Part shown: positions 47,638 to 58,130 of the stretch, one piece after another
Numbering within the stretch: the first letter of the stretch is position 1
How the letters are laid out: each line of letters starts with the position of its first letter
From: Leuctra nigra
Lineage: Eukaryota; Arthropoda; Insecta; Plecoptera; Leuctridae
Reading direction: 5' to 3'
Assembly (NCBI GenBank): GCA_934045905.1
Contig: OW203762.1
Coordinates: 38,913,702 to 38,977,701 of the forward strand
Length of the DNA stretch: 64,000 nt
Position numbers and translations under genes: made by a program
Notes under the pieces: generated by a model
Seen by the model: the letters and a program-made list of their open reading frames with translations, nothing else
Told to the model about the DNA's origin: nothing
Databases searched by the model: none

Positions 47638-49130
47638 CTAGGAAAACGCTCAGTGTAACGCGTTGTTGAGCGAGCACGGGTACGTGCAAATTCTCGAACC
47701 GGAAATGCGTACACAACGCACAGAAAACATATACATCCATATTGAATTGATTATGATATCAACTTAAAAGTGTATGCTTTTCATCGAAACTTTAAAATAG
47801 CATCTAAGCACCTGGTTCATAAAGCAAATCAGAATCAATTTTCAATTGGCACTGGAAAACATTCATTTCGATACTTCATTACTGACAGATATTAAAAATG
47901 TAAATAACTTCATACGTTCTTAACTGATTGGGATGACATTTTGTAAAATAAGAGACAATATGTCTTAATGATCATGCAAAATATGAGTTTGATCAGAATT
48001 ATCGAAGACCGTTTTCATTTTACATTATTTAAATTTTAACCAATGAATCTGAGTAACGCGTTGATGAGCGAGCACGGATACGCGCAACACCTCGAACCGA
48101 AATTCTGTCTATCGAAAATGTCATTAAAATCCAATAATTCTAAAATTTCGCCACAGATTTGTATAGAAATCTCATTTAACATTCCTAAAATATTGGTCCA
48201 AATAACCATGCAAAGCTTTAAGTTGATCGATTGAACCTTTATGATTGAACTGTTCCGTGTTAATTTTCAAAAATCACAGGATCTCCTTCAAAAAATATAC
48301 CTGAGACCACTCATATGATATAAGTGTGTCTACACAATATCAGATCGACTGTTGAACGGTCATTATCAGTTTCATTTGCGTTTGAAAGTTTCTGCTCTAA
48401 CTACCTTGCCTTGAACTGAAGAGTCGAAGTCGCCGTGAATTTGACAGCCAACACGCAAATAGTCCGTAAAATGTCAATAACGTTTGGATTTAAACACAGA
48501 TTAGTATGAAAATTGTCAAAAATGCAGCTAATGTTGGTCCCAACCATCATGCGAAGTTATAAGTTGATCGTTCAATCGGTTATAGTTTAAATTTCTAAAA
48601 ACACAGGAAAGATGGTTTTAAATTTTAACCAATGGGATGATTTGGCTGAAACTTTGTTTGATTGGGTACAATGTTGGGGGTAATGACTTGTCAAAATTTC
48701 AATTTGATCAAAACAACCAATCGAAAGTTAATTTTTTTTAAATTTGAACCAATCAATGGATTTCAAAAAAATTAGGGTCTGCAACAATCAGAAATGTTAC
48801 GTACATGTGTGCAAAATTTCAGCTCGATCGAAGAAAAACTCTAACCTGTATATCGTCAGTAACAGAAAAAAAAAAAACAAACAAAAAAAAAAACAGAGGT
48901 CCGTGCCAAAAGAGCCAAAAGGAGACGCTCGCTTCGCTCGCTCAATAATCTCGTCACTAGAGGAAATTGCCAATAAATTATCACTGCTCCTTTGCCGAAT
49001 TGGAATACATTGTCTTCGTTGCTATTTAGTATTTATAAGGTCAATTCTAGAGCAGCAACTTTCATACTAATCTCTATTCGTATGCAACACGAAGGCTCGC
49101 TTATAAACATGTTACAACGCGCTTTTTTAG
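47638..49130. mobile_element. Putative non-autonomous DNA element with short TIRs
   Basis: The left end CTAGGAAAACGCTCAGTGTA, continuing into ACGCGTTGTTGAGCGAGC (47638-47675), and the right end (49094-49130, reversed: CTAAAAAAGCGCGTTGTAAC...AAGCGAGCC) are imperfect inverted copies of about 38 bp. An internal extra copy of the left terminus lies at 48051-48105. The interior holds about six degenerate units of a TGCAAAATTTCAAGTTGATC-like core near 47974, 48208, 48334, 48549, 48690 and 48809, plus an A-rich tract at 48868-48896. There is no coding frame. The terminus alone recurs at 17271, 35958 and 52946. The exact ends and target duplication are unresolved. Confidence 0.55.
47974..48835 (+). 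repeat. Degenerate internal array sharing AAATTTCA...GATCG core
   Basis: Six loosely similar units spaced about 120-235 bp, each with a CATGCAAAATTTCAAGTTGA-like phrase followed by a sequence akin to ATCGAACAAACCGTTATAAG. The last unit reads TGCAAAATTTCAGCTCGATC. The same core appears at 6008-6040 beside the TGACGTCA array and at 36132-36160. This suggests one ancient repeat unit amplified in several places. Confidence 0.5.
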
Positions 49131-52100
49131 TACTTGATTAATGTTACAGTTGTGTTGGAATAAGAATGACAGCACACAATATGATGTTTGTTTGCCTGTC
49201 TGTGTAACTATAACTATGTTGTCACTACACAGTGCATACAAGTTCATTTGTAAATTTCATAATTACTCTATCACAGCTATTTCGTCCTGCAACATTCTGC
49301 GATATAATAATAATAAATTAGTAATAATCAGTCTCCAGGCCACTAAGCATAATGCAATTCACTCACTGAATATTAATTTCAATTACACTATGGAATTATA
49401 AAAACCATACATAATGTGAACATAACCCGATCATTGGAATTCATCATCATCCATGAAGTAAAATACTTTGCGCATACTGTAGTGCTATTTAGTAGAAACA
49501 AAATATTTAAAACTGGCATTTAAATGATAATAGTAATTTTTTACTACATTTGACAATTTAATGTTCTCGAATCTCATATGCCAATGATAATTGTTAGGTA
49601 AAAAAACCCTTATTTGACTTCAACCCTAGGAAAAATAAGACAAAATATGCAAAAAAAAAAATATTATTAAAAAAATATTTTGGAATAACCGCATATAACA
49701 CAAGTATGACCATATTATATATAAGTCCAAAATAAGATCACATATTATCACAAACTTAACTATGACTATAAAGCTATAAAAAGCTATATTAAGCTATTTA
49801 AAGCTTATGACAATGTGGAAAAATGTATGGCGACAAGGTATGAATGTATGAAATCGAGTAAGGGGAAGTATAACGACAAAACTACAAGAGTGGGCAATGG
49901 TCACCACGACGACAGAACGCGAGAATTATGACGAGTATGGCGAGTATGGCGTCAAGTCTGATTACAATGACGAGAGCGCATCGTCGACTCTGACAATATC
50001 TCTGAGTGATTAACATCAATAGTTGATCCATTCCACTACACAGCAGGGGAAGCAACATTGCGATCTCGCATGGCCGACCAATGTTGCACACAGATAACAA
50101 TGTTATAAATAAACATCGTTCCACTGGGATAAACTATACAAATTAGAGGTGATTTGCAGGGGCTTAAATTCACAATCGATCGTGTTTAGATAATCAAAAC
50201 ACACCATTAGTGACAACATTCACCGGTGGTTTACCCGTGGGTGGGGGGAGGGGGTGACCGGTCAATTAGGTGGGTGATTAAATGTTCGGGGTGAAAATAA
50301 AATAAGTACAAGGATTTTATCAATAAAAATATATCTGAATAGAACACAACGTTCTTCTTAACACATGTCCAGAATATAAAACGTTGTTACCTACTCCTGG
50401 AGAAAGTTTCACAGAAAGATTCAAGTCTTATTTAAGCAATATGCCGAAATACCAAAATATCCATTGCCATGCTATTTTGTAAACTGGTATTTGTGTCAGT
50501 TTAAAAAAATAGAAAATTCTTCTGTATCCTTTGATATTTTGCTGTTTACTTGTTTATTTTTATCATGAAAAAGTTCACATAAGGGTGGACGAAATTTTGA
50601 TTTATAATAAAAATAGTCATAAAAATTACGTTGCTTTTAATACTTTTAGTTATCAAATATATTCCATAAAGGAGCTATGTGTATTGCTTCGCACGCAAGT
50701 ATACTACACTCAAAACTTGCGATGTCGACTAAAAAGAAATTGCTCTCCTCCAATCAAGCAAGAAATCTAACCAGATCAACTGCAAACTGCCTATCTTGCA
50801 TCATGACCTCCATTGACCGAAAACACAACAAGATGAGTCAAATCAAAGCTAAACGACAGTGGACCCAGTTGATGAGTTTCCGAAATCGAACGCACTCAAA
50901 ATCTAGTAATCAAGGAATACAAATTGCATTTTTTTTTAGAAACAAATCTCCCTTCGCTAGAACAAAGTCATGATTTTGTTGACTGTTGTCATTGAGATGT
51001 TTCCATCAGACTTTATATTTACAAGTACAACATGTTACAACATGAATGATGTATATCCAGAACGTGTTTGAGTAGCGTCGCTGTCACAGGTATTTAGCAC
51101 ACCACACTGACTCTCTGTCAAACACAGAGAATTTTATAATAGGCTCTCTGTGATCGGATGAGCCCTGTTCAGGTGACATATTTCCTAAGTCCGACGTCAA
51201 CGCGTCGAAAAGTCCACGAGAGAGCGTATGTAAATCCTTCGCGAGAGCATAATCCTACCAGCGCGTGCGTAGAGAAGGATTTACCTGGAATAAGCAGGCC
51301 GTCGAGGGTAAACTAGCGTCTCCGGAAAAAAAACCTTTTCAGGAAGCCACCAGAATATGTACAAGGAGGGAATAGAGAAAACTTCGGCATCTCTTTTATA
51401 TGTGTTCCGAGTTTTTTTCTCTCAGCGAAATCCGGAGTACGATGTCACGTGATTTGACTGTGAGTGACAATCTGCATGTATCGTCACATCCGAGGTATTG
51501 TCATGGTGATGCAAACACTCACTGTCTCTCTCACACACACGCGGATTCACAGCATAACTCCTACTGAAAGAATAAGTACGACTGAATATGTGGGGTGAGT
51601 TTGTCTCCCGCCTTGTATCGTATATGCTTGTATCGTATTCGTAGGGTACACAAAGACATAAGACTCTCACACAAGATGTAAGGAAATGTCATTACCGCAA
51701 TGTCAAAATATTTTTATATTTTCTTGTGCATCAATTTGTATGTTTCAATAATGCCAAGGAGACTATTCTAGAACGGTTACCCAATTCCATTCTGATAGAA
51801 TCCGACTCACGGTCATAAGGATTAAGATTGCATGGAAACGAATTCCATAAAAACTGGAAATTTAATAGTTTTCATTGATTTATGTCGAAATCAATTTGGA
51901 TCTTTCTTCAGAATATTTATTCGCTGCCTTTTACTAATCCTTTCCATTCCCCGATTATATGCATTTGAACTTCATAATTCAATGTTGTGATTGTAGCGAT
52001 ATTAATCTTCAAACCATATTTTCCATTTTTATCTTGTAAATTATTTTCCTTTCTGAATCTGCTGCATACTTCCAGCTAAGAGAGTTCTAGTCGTTGAGTA

Positions 52101-52945
52101 GTGGACATCTCAGGGATGAAAATAAACGAAATCTCCAGTTTAGCAAGAAGCGAATTAAAGTAGAAACAATAAAAAGAAAAAGGTTAGGGTTAACCTTCTT
52201 ACTGCTTCGATTGCTTCTTATCTTTGCATGGCTTCTTTGTGTTTTAAGATTGGAACGAAGCCGGAATGTTTCTTGCAATCCAATCGAAGTCGAGTACGTA
52301 GTTCTGATAAGAGAGATAGCTTGGAGACAACCTGGCTGCATACCGGTGGATAATACATGCTTTGTTCACTTCAATAGATTTGCTTGCTTCTCCTTTTATA
52401 TCGAGAATCAAGTCACTTTATTTTAATGTCAATGCTACTTTCGTTCGTAGAGTATCTCTTTGCCTTGTAACAACTGTTCTTTGAGAGAACTGGGTTTCAC
52501 AATATCATAGATTATATACTGCTGTTGCCACAGGCCCAACTGCAATAAAAGATTACTTCTTACAGCTTTACAAAGGCAAACTTGACTTTACAATTGCAAA
52601 AATAACAACTCTTACCTCTTTGGATTAACACCGTTGTACACCAGAAGATACAAGAGAAAAGAAATTCACAAAGCACTCCATTTTCTTCATTGGCACTTAA
52701 TTAATGTCTTTATTCTACGGTTGAATGAAAACTTTTAGCTGAGAATAGAAAGAAAACTTATCTGGTTTCAACGTGCTTTGTCATTTGTCGGAAAACCACT
52801 GAAGTCACAATCTGAGCTTAAATTGTCATTTAATTTTAATATTGTTTTGAAAATGTTTGCAATTTTTTTCTGTCGACAAAGTAATATGCACCACACATTG
52901 GTCTAGGTTGCAAATCATTAGGTTTGCCTTTATGGTCATCTTCAC
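49131..52945. other. No gene recognised
   Basis: AT-rich, with a GC-richer stretch at 51060-51260 and TCACGTGA at 51445-51452. The minus frame 49882-50124 and the plus frame 52094-52426 lack recognisable motifs and do not fit any neighbour. Confidence 0.5.
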
Positions 52946-53020
52946 AGGTATGTAGATCAATAACTCTCATACAGCATGTTAATTCGCGTGCTTATCAACA
53001 CGTAACGCAGAGCATTGTAT
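52946..53020 (+). repeat. Diverged solo copy of the terminal repeat
   Basis: AGGTATGTAGATCAATAACT, then AATTCGCGTGCTTATCAACA and CGTAACGCAGAGCATTGTA, aligns with 35958-36044 and 49052-49130 in the same orientation. Most diverged of the copies. Confidence 0.5.
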
Positions 53021-55989
53021 TACAGTTTTAAGACAAATTTGGCATTAATTTTTTTTTTTTTGTGTTTTTGTATGTGGACAAATGTATTCTATGCTGGAAA
53101 GGAATGGACACTAATCTGACGCATTTGTTGACAGTTTGAAATTTCGGTCAAAGTTTGCTCTCGCCTCCCTCGTCGAACTACCGCCGAGGGGCTGTTGCCC
53201 CTTAGATCCTGGCGATTGTGATTCCCGAGGGATTAAGAACTAAGCCTGGAGTGTCTACACGATGCTAATATTTGCATTCTCTATACCAATTCGACCACCG
53301 AAACAAGGGGAATATTGTCGCGCCTATAACAACAGAACAAGCAAGCCATGAGCTGCAATGAAATCCAAGAGTATTTTGTTACCGTTCTTTACCACAAAAA
53401 TATAACTGCTAAGAAAAAGCAGTCGGGAGTTGCAAAAACATAATTATCTGTAAGTTATTTCTTATTAACTATTATTGCATTCATTGAAGTAATAATAACA
53501 ATTGACAACAATGTAAATGGTGTAGTCAAGTCCCTGTTAATGATTCAGGCAAAAGATCATGTTATCACTATTCCGTGTGTGTTTCTTTGACTGCCGTAAC
53601 GACACTCCCCCACCCCTCTAATACAAGCTTTTTAATTACCCCCGTCATATAGGTTTCTGAAATACACCGTCAATGCTGTTTAGTTATTCAACGTACATAG
53701 GTGGATTATGGGGAATGGTTTTATTTAAACACAGGGCTTGCAAATTAGCCGAAGCTTTCCACATTGCCGGGTTTCAAGGGGTAAGTCTAGTTGTAATCCT
53801 AGTGGGGTGGTGAGGGGTGAGGGGGTGAAGCTATGGGCCGGGATTAAACCATTGCCATTTGTATTCCAATGATGGCACTTTGTCAGTTTTCTCTTATCTC
53901 CAATCAAAGGTTTCGACTCTTCTGTTCTTCTACTGCATTACACCTCTGGCATCAGCAGTGGAGAGAGGAGGAGGCACGATACTGCTATCAAGGGGCTCGC
54001 AAAAAAACAAAGGCGGAAAAAACACATACGGTTGATATTTGTCGAAAGAAAAACTCTATTACAGAGTCACCCAATGGACAGATAAAAAAAGTATGTGGGA
54101 ATTTGGCTGTATGGTGTCATTTTCTAATATCATACGAACAAGTTTGTGTTTTGGGGCAACGAGTTACTTTTAAGACTGACCATATTATGTAAATACTTTA
54201 AAGTTCTACTTGCTGACAGATTAAAAAGTTGGATTTTGTTCTATTTATGACCTTGAATTTGCACTCACAATTCTTATGGCTTGGCCAGTGTGAAATGTTC
54301 CTCAAAGGCCAGTGGAGTCGAAAAACGACCATCCATCAAGCAGCATTTTGCTGTTCAATGCTATCAGATGGCGTATTATATCCACGTAATAGTCTCCCCC
54401 ACACGGAGCCACCCACAACACCCCGTTGAAACAATTATGATAGTCGAACGATAAAACAAAAGCGGCCCCATGAATTAGCCTTGTGGAACATCGGCGGAAG
54501 GCTTATCAGACACAGGGAGATTTACGTCGGCAGGCAAAGAGCGTCGATATATTCCGACATTTGGGGGGGTCTCGCCCCCCGAAAACAAGTCAACATTTCG
54601 ACCACTAGATAGCAGTGTTATAGTTGACGCGGATGTAACTGTTGATTAGATGGCGGTGCTGATTGGCTGCTGTGCAAGCGGATGTGATGCGTTTCATTTC
54701 AGGTATGGACGCAGTTTAGCTGACGATGTCAAAGAATTCCTAATTCTGACGATGTGCGGATTACTAGGTTGCGAGTTTAATACGAATGGACAAATCATGC
54801 ATATTGGCCATGTTTGTTTCTCGGTAACGGTGTTTGTCCTATTTTCTGAAATAACTGAGAAACACAAACGAAAGTTAATGCAAATGTAACTTTTTGCACA
54901 CCTGGATATTATTTAGCAAATAAGAATTACCAGTGGAGAAAGTATCACACGAAAACTCTAAGAATAAAATAATATTTGTGCAATGATATAGGTCTTCGAT
55001 TTATTACTGTTACCAACCCCATTTTAATTTTTATATTTCTTTTGTTATCATCCTCTTCCATTTTGCTCCCTATAGCTAGTATCCTAATGAAATAATATTT
55101 TTACAAGTGTGAACAAAATCAACATTTATTCATTCAATTTCAAAACTCGTGAAACACAGAAAAAGTTTTTATGATAAACAGAGATGTATTTACTTACAAA
55201 ACTCATAAAATGAAACTAATTATTTTTGAATTGCAATGCATTAACTATTGACCCAAACCACCACCAGTTTCTGTGACTATTTCACGAGCAATCCAATCTT
55301 GAACAATGCTCTCTGACAAAGAGTAGGCCGTGTTTGTCGGGTAGACCACAGAATGCAAACAGCCGTCGGGGACACCCGTGGAGCGGTTAATTACAATCGA
55401 CCACGTGATGTTGATGTCACGTGATCACACGTCATCACAGAATCATGGAGCAATGTGTGCTGGATCACCAGGAGTAGCAGTTCAGATTGGAATTAATGTT
55501 TTGCTAATGCATAGTAATAGCTTTGTCTGTGGTAATAGGGATTTCAGATACGAATTTGTGTACGAAAAGAAAAAGTATACGCACAGAGAGAATCAGTAGA
55601 ACAATGTTATAGTGGAGAACATAACAACAAATTGATTTGGGTAGGACATTTTATTTCATCAAAAATTTCAACAATTATCTTATATTTAGTATCAATGACA
55701 TTTTAACAATGTGTGAAACGTATTTAATTGGGGAATTAAAGTTTAAATGTGATTTTTTTACGTTGGCAAAGAACGGGTTATTATATGAACACTGAATTTC
55801 ATATTGAGATTATTTCCTTTTAAAGCTGATAATAAAATAATGAATTAGGAACAACAACATTAGGAATAAAAAATAATGAATAACAACTATTTTGTTTGTG
55901 TCATACTCTAGTTTTGTAACAGCTTATTTATTAAATACGCTTTTCATCTGAAAACTTTACAACCGTAAACATCGTTTATATAACTAAAG
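53021..55989. other. No gene recognised
   Basis: The 107-codon frame (53869-54192) and the 79-codon frame (54650-54889) have no motif and no codon-like bias visible by eye. E-box palindromes cluster at 55399-55424. A run of six or so C or G bases near 54565 forms a small GGGGGG/CCCCCC hairpin. Confidence 0.45.
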
Positions 55990-57723
55990 TTGTATACATT
56001 ATCTCAAACATTATACCAAACACAAGAATCATTTGAAGAATACAAGCAAATTCGCAATAGAGTAAACAACAGCATACGGAATATAAAGGCGGATTATTGG
56101 GAGCGGTACACGAAAAACTTGGAGAGTGATTTTTATGGTCTTCAGAAGCAGATGTGGAGAACAATTAGGAATCAAAAGAAGGACGTTAGGGAAATGATTA
56201 ACACACAAAGGATTAAAATGGATGATTGGATAGTGTACTTTTCCAGTTTGTATAATGATAATGCTAACGATATGCCGGAAATCCATGAACGTGATTTATC
56301 TCCTGCGATAATAAATGACACAAATGTGACTGTATCAGAACGAGAGGTTAGTGATGCTATTAGAAAGATCAGAAATCGGAAATCGCCGGGGATGGATGGA
56401 ATTTCCAACGAACTTCTTAAATATGGCGGAACTGTTATTGTAAAACAGTTATCGCTTTTATTTAACCGAATATTAGAACTAAGAAGGATACCCAAAGAAT
56501 GGAAAACCAGCATACTCATTCCTTTATTCAAAAAAGGTGAAAAGACAGTGCCAGAAAATTACAGAGGCATAAATCTGCTGAATACAACACTCAAAGTTCT
56601 TACAAAAATCATAAATGTTAAGTTATCATTATATACGGAATTAACTGATGCGCAACAAGGTTTTAGAAAAGGAAGGTCTTGCATAGATGCAATCTTTGTT
56701 TTACGACAAGTTACCGAAAAGTCTCTAGAATTCAATTATCCTGCATTCCTTTGTTTTATGGACCTGCAAAAGGCATTTGACACTGTCCGACTAACTGACG
56801 TGACAAGGATTTTAAAGGAAAAGGGGGTACCTTTGCAGTTGATTGAACTTATTGAAGACATATATAGAGATAGCAGATTGAGAATAAAAAATAATGGAGA
56901 AGTAAGTGATGTGATAACAATTAGCAAAGGAATTAGACAAGGGGATTCCTTGAGTCCTTATTTGTTCAACCTCGTTATGGATGAAATCATAGTTGGTCTT
57001 CGCGAATGTAATGGATATAGAATGGGTAATGACGAAATAAAAATTTTATGTTATGCTGACGACGCGATAATATTCGCAAAAAGTGAAGACGACCTTCAAA
57101 GACTTCTCTTCCAATTTAAAAATATGGCGCAAGCAGTGGGTATGAGAATTGCAACCTTAAAAACAAAGTCCATGGTCATAGCCAAGAACCCTATTCGATG
57201 TAAGCTGGAGGTAGACGGAGTGATAATCGAGCAAATAATGAGCATGACTTACTTAGGTGTTAATATTACAAGTAGTGGAATATTGCCATTTGAAGTTAGA
57301 ACACAGACTGAGAAGGCGAACAGAATATCAGGATGCCTTAACGATATGATATGGAGGAACAAGCACTTGCTCAAGGAGACCAAGGCCAGAATTTATAAGA
57401 CTTTGGTGAGGCCGATTATCACATACGCTGCAGAAACGAGGCCGGACACAGCTTATACCAAGAGATTGATGGAATCTACGGAAATGAAAACTTTGCGAAA
57501 AGTGACGAATAACACTCTGTTAGACAGAATTCGCAGTGATAACATCAGGGAAATGTGTGGTGTTACGCCAATATGTGAATGGGTTGAAGAAAGGCGTATT
57601 ATGTGGAACACACACATTGATCGCATGCAAGAACATCGCATTGTTAAAATAGCTAGGTATAGATTTCCGGAAGGTCAAAGGAGTGTAGGTAGACCTAAAA
57701 AAAGATGGCGAGACAAGTATTAA
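55990..57723 (+). CDS. Non-LTR reverse transcriptase, 5'-truncated
   Basis: 577 uninterrupted codons. Numbering from 55990, the first seven residues are read from host flank and target duplication; element coding begins at residue 8. There is no ATG at the start (the frame opens at TTG), so it probably has no translation start of its own. The reverse transcriptase blocks are in order: SPGMDGI (132-138), LIPLFKKGE (176-184), YRGINLL (191-197), GFRKGRSC (224-231), block A FMDLQKAFD (256-264, catalytic Asp 258), GIRQGDSLSPYLF (314-326), and the active-site YADD (355-358, nt 57052-57063). YLGVNI (421-426) and a C-terminal tail with GRPKKRW (568-573) follow, as in RTE-like insect elements. The key catalytic residues are all present. 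Its usual partner, an AP endonuclease domain, is absent because of 5' truncation. The clade (RTE versus a related APE-type clade) is from memory of motifs, not a tree. Confidence 0.95.
   Translation: MYTLSQTLYQTQESFEEYKQIRNRVNNSIRNIKADYWERYTKNLESDFYGLQKQMWRTIRNQKKDVREMINTQRIKMDDWIVYFSSLYNDNANDMPEIHERDLSPAIINDTNVTVSEREVSDAIRKIRNRKSPGMDGISNELLKYGGTVIVKQLSLLFNRILELRRIPKEWKTSILIPLFKKGEKTVPENYRGINLLNTTLKVLTKIINVKLSLYTELTDAQQGFRKGRSCIDAIFVLRQVTEKSLEFNYPAFLCFMDLQKAFDTVRLTDVTRILKEKGVPLQLIELIEDIYRDSRLRIKNNGEVSDVITISKGIRQGDSLSPYLFNLVMDEIIVGLRECNGYRMGNDEIKILCYADDAIIFAKSEDDLQRLLFQFKNMAQAVGMRIATLKTKSMVIAKNPIRCKLEVDGVIIEQIMSMTYLGVNITSSGILPFEVRTQTEKANRISGCLNDMIWRNKHLLKETKARIYKTLVRPIITYAAETRPDTAYTKRLMESTEMKTLRKVTNNTLLDRIRSDNIREMCGVTPICEWVEERRIMWNTHIDRMQEHRIVKIARYRFPEGQRSVGRPKKRWRDKY
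56001..56010 (+). repeat. Target-site duplication, left copy
   Basis: ATCTCAAACA, identical to 57776-57785. Marks the 5' junction of the retrotransposon. Confidence 0.9.
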
Positions 57724-57775
57724 TTCTAGTAAATGAACAAGCCGAAGGCTTCGGAAGAAGAAGAAGAAGAAGAAG
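56011..57775 (+). mobile_element. 5'-truncated RTE-like non-LTR retrotransposon
   Basis: The body runs between two exact 10-bp copies of ATCTCAAACA (56001-56010 and 57776-57785), a target-site duplication produced by target-primed reverse transcription. The 3' end is a (GAA)n trinucleotide tail (from about 57753), preceded by GAAGGCTTCGG; short simple-repeat tails are typical of RTE-type elements. The 5' end is truncated inside the second half of the polyprotein: the apurinic endonuclease domain expected upstream is missing. The exact duplication and intact frame suggest a recent insertion. It carries no LTRs. Confidence 0.92.
57753..57775 (+). repeat. (GAA)n tail of the retrotransposon
   Basis: About seven GAA units immediately before the right target duplication; the 3' end of the element. 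Confidence 0.9.
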
Positions 57776-57785
57776 ATCTCAAACA
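57776..57785 (+). repeat. Target-site duplication, right copy
   Basis: ATCTCAAACA, identical to 56001-56010. Marks the 3' junction. Confidence 0.9.
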
Positions 57786-57956
57786 AATAGTATCATGTAG
57801 TAGTATGTTGAATAATATGTTTTATCATTTAATATATTTAATATTCAAGGGCTTTATGGCTGGATTTATGTATTACGCAAACTGTTAACTACTCAAATTA
57901 ATTTAAAATTATTTAATTATTCACATTGTAACGAAGGTTATAACGGATAATATTGT

Positions 57957-58130
57957 TTACAAATGGTGTCATGCGTGGGTATGATAGAGTTGAGAACTCA
58001 CATTGTGTATCAGATATCTCAAGTTATCAAACTGTATTGTAACACTGTAGTTAGTTTCATAATTCATGGCAAACAGATAGGTTGTTATTATCCTATTACA
58101 AATGGTGTCAGATGTGGGATGATATTGTTG
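57957..58130 (+). repeat. Two direct copies related to the ACAAATGGTGGCAGATG repeat
   Basis: TTACAAATGGTGTCATGCGT, then GGGTATGATAGAGTTG (57957-57992), and TTACAAATGGTGTCAGATGT, then GGGATGATATTGTTG (58096-58130), are 139 bp apart. Both match the core of the dispersed repeat at 12172, 17890 and 3048. They lie 180 bp downstream of the retrotransposon. Confidence 0.55.

Noticed and set aside
48920..48970. Possible U6-like or small RNA gene around GCTCGCTTCGCTCGCTC
   Set aside because: Superficially similar to a snRNA start, but no continuing match to any small nuclear RNA that I know.
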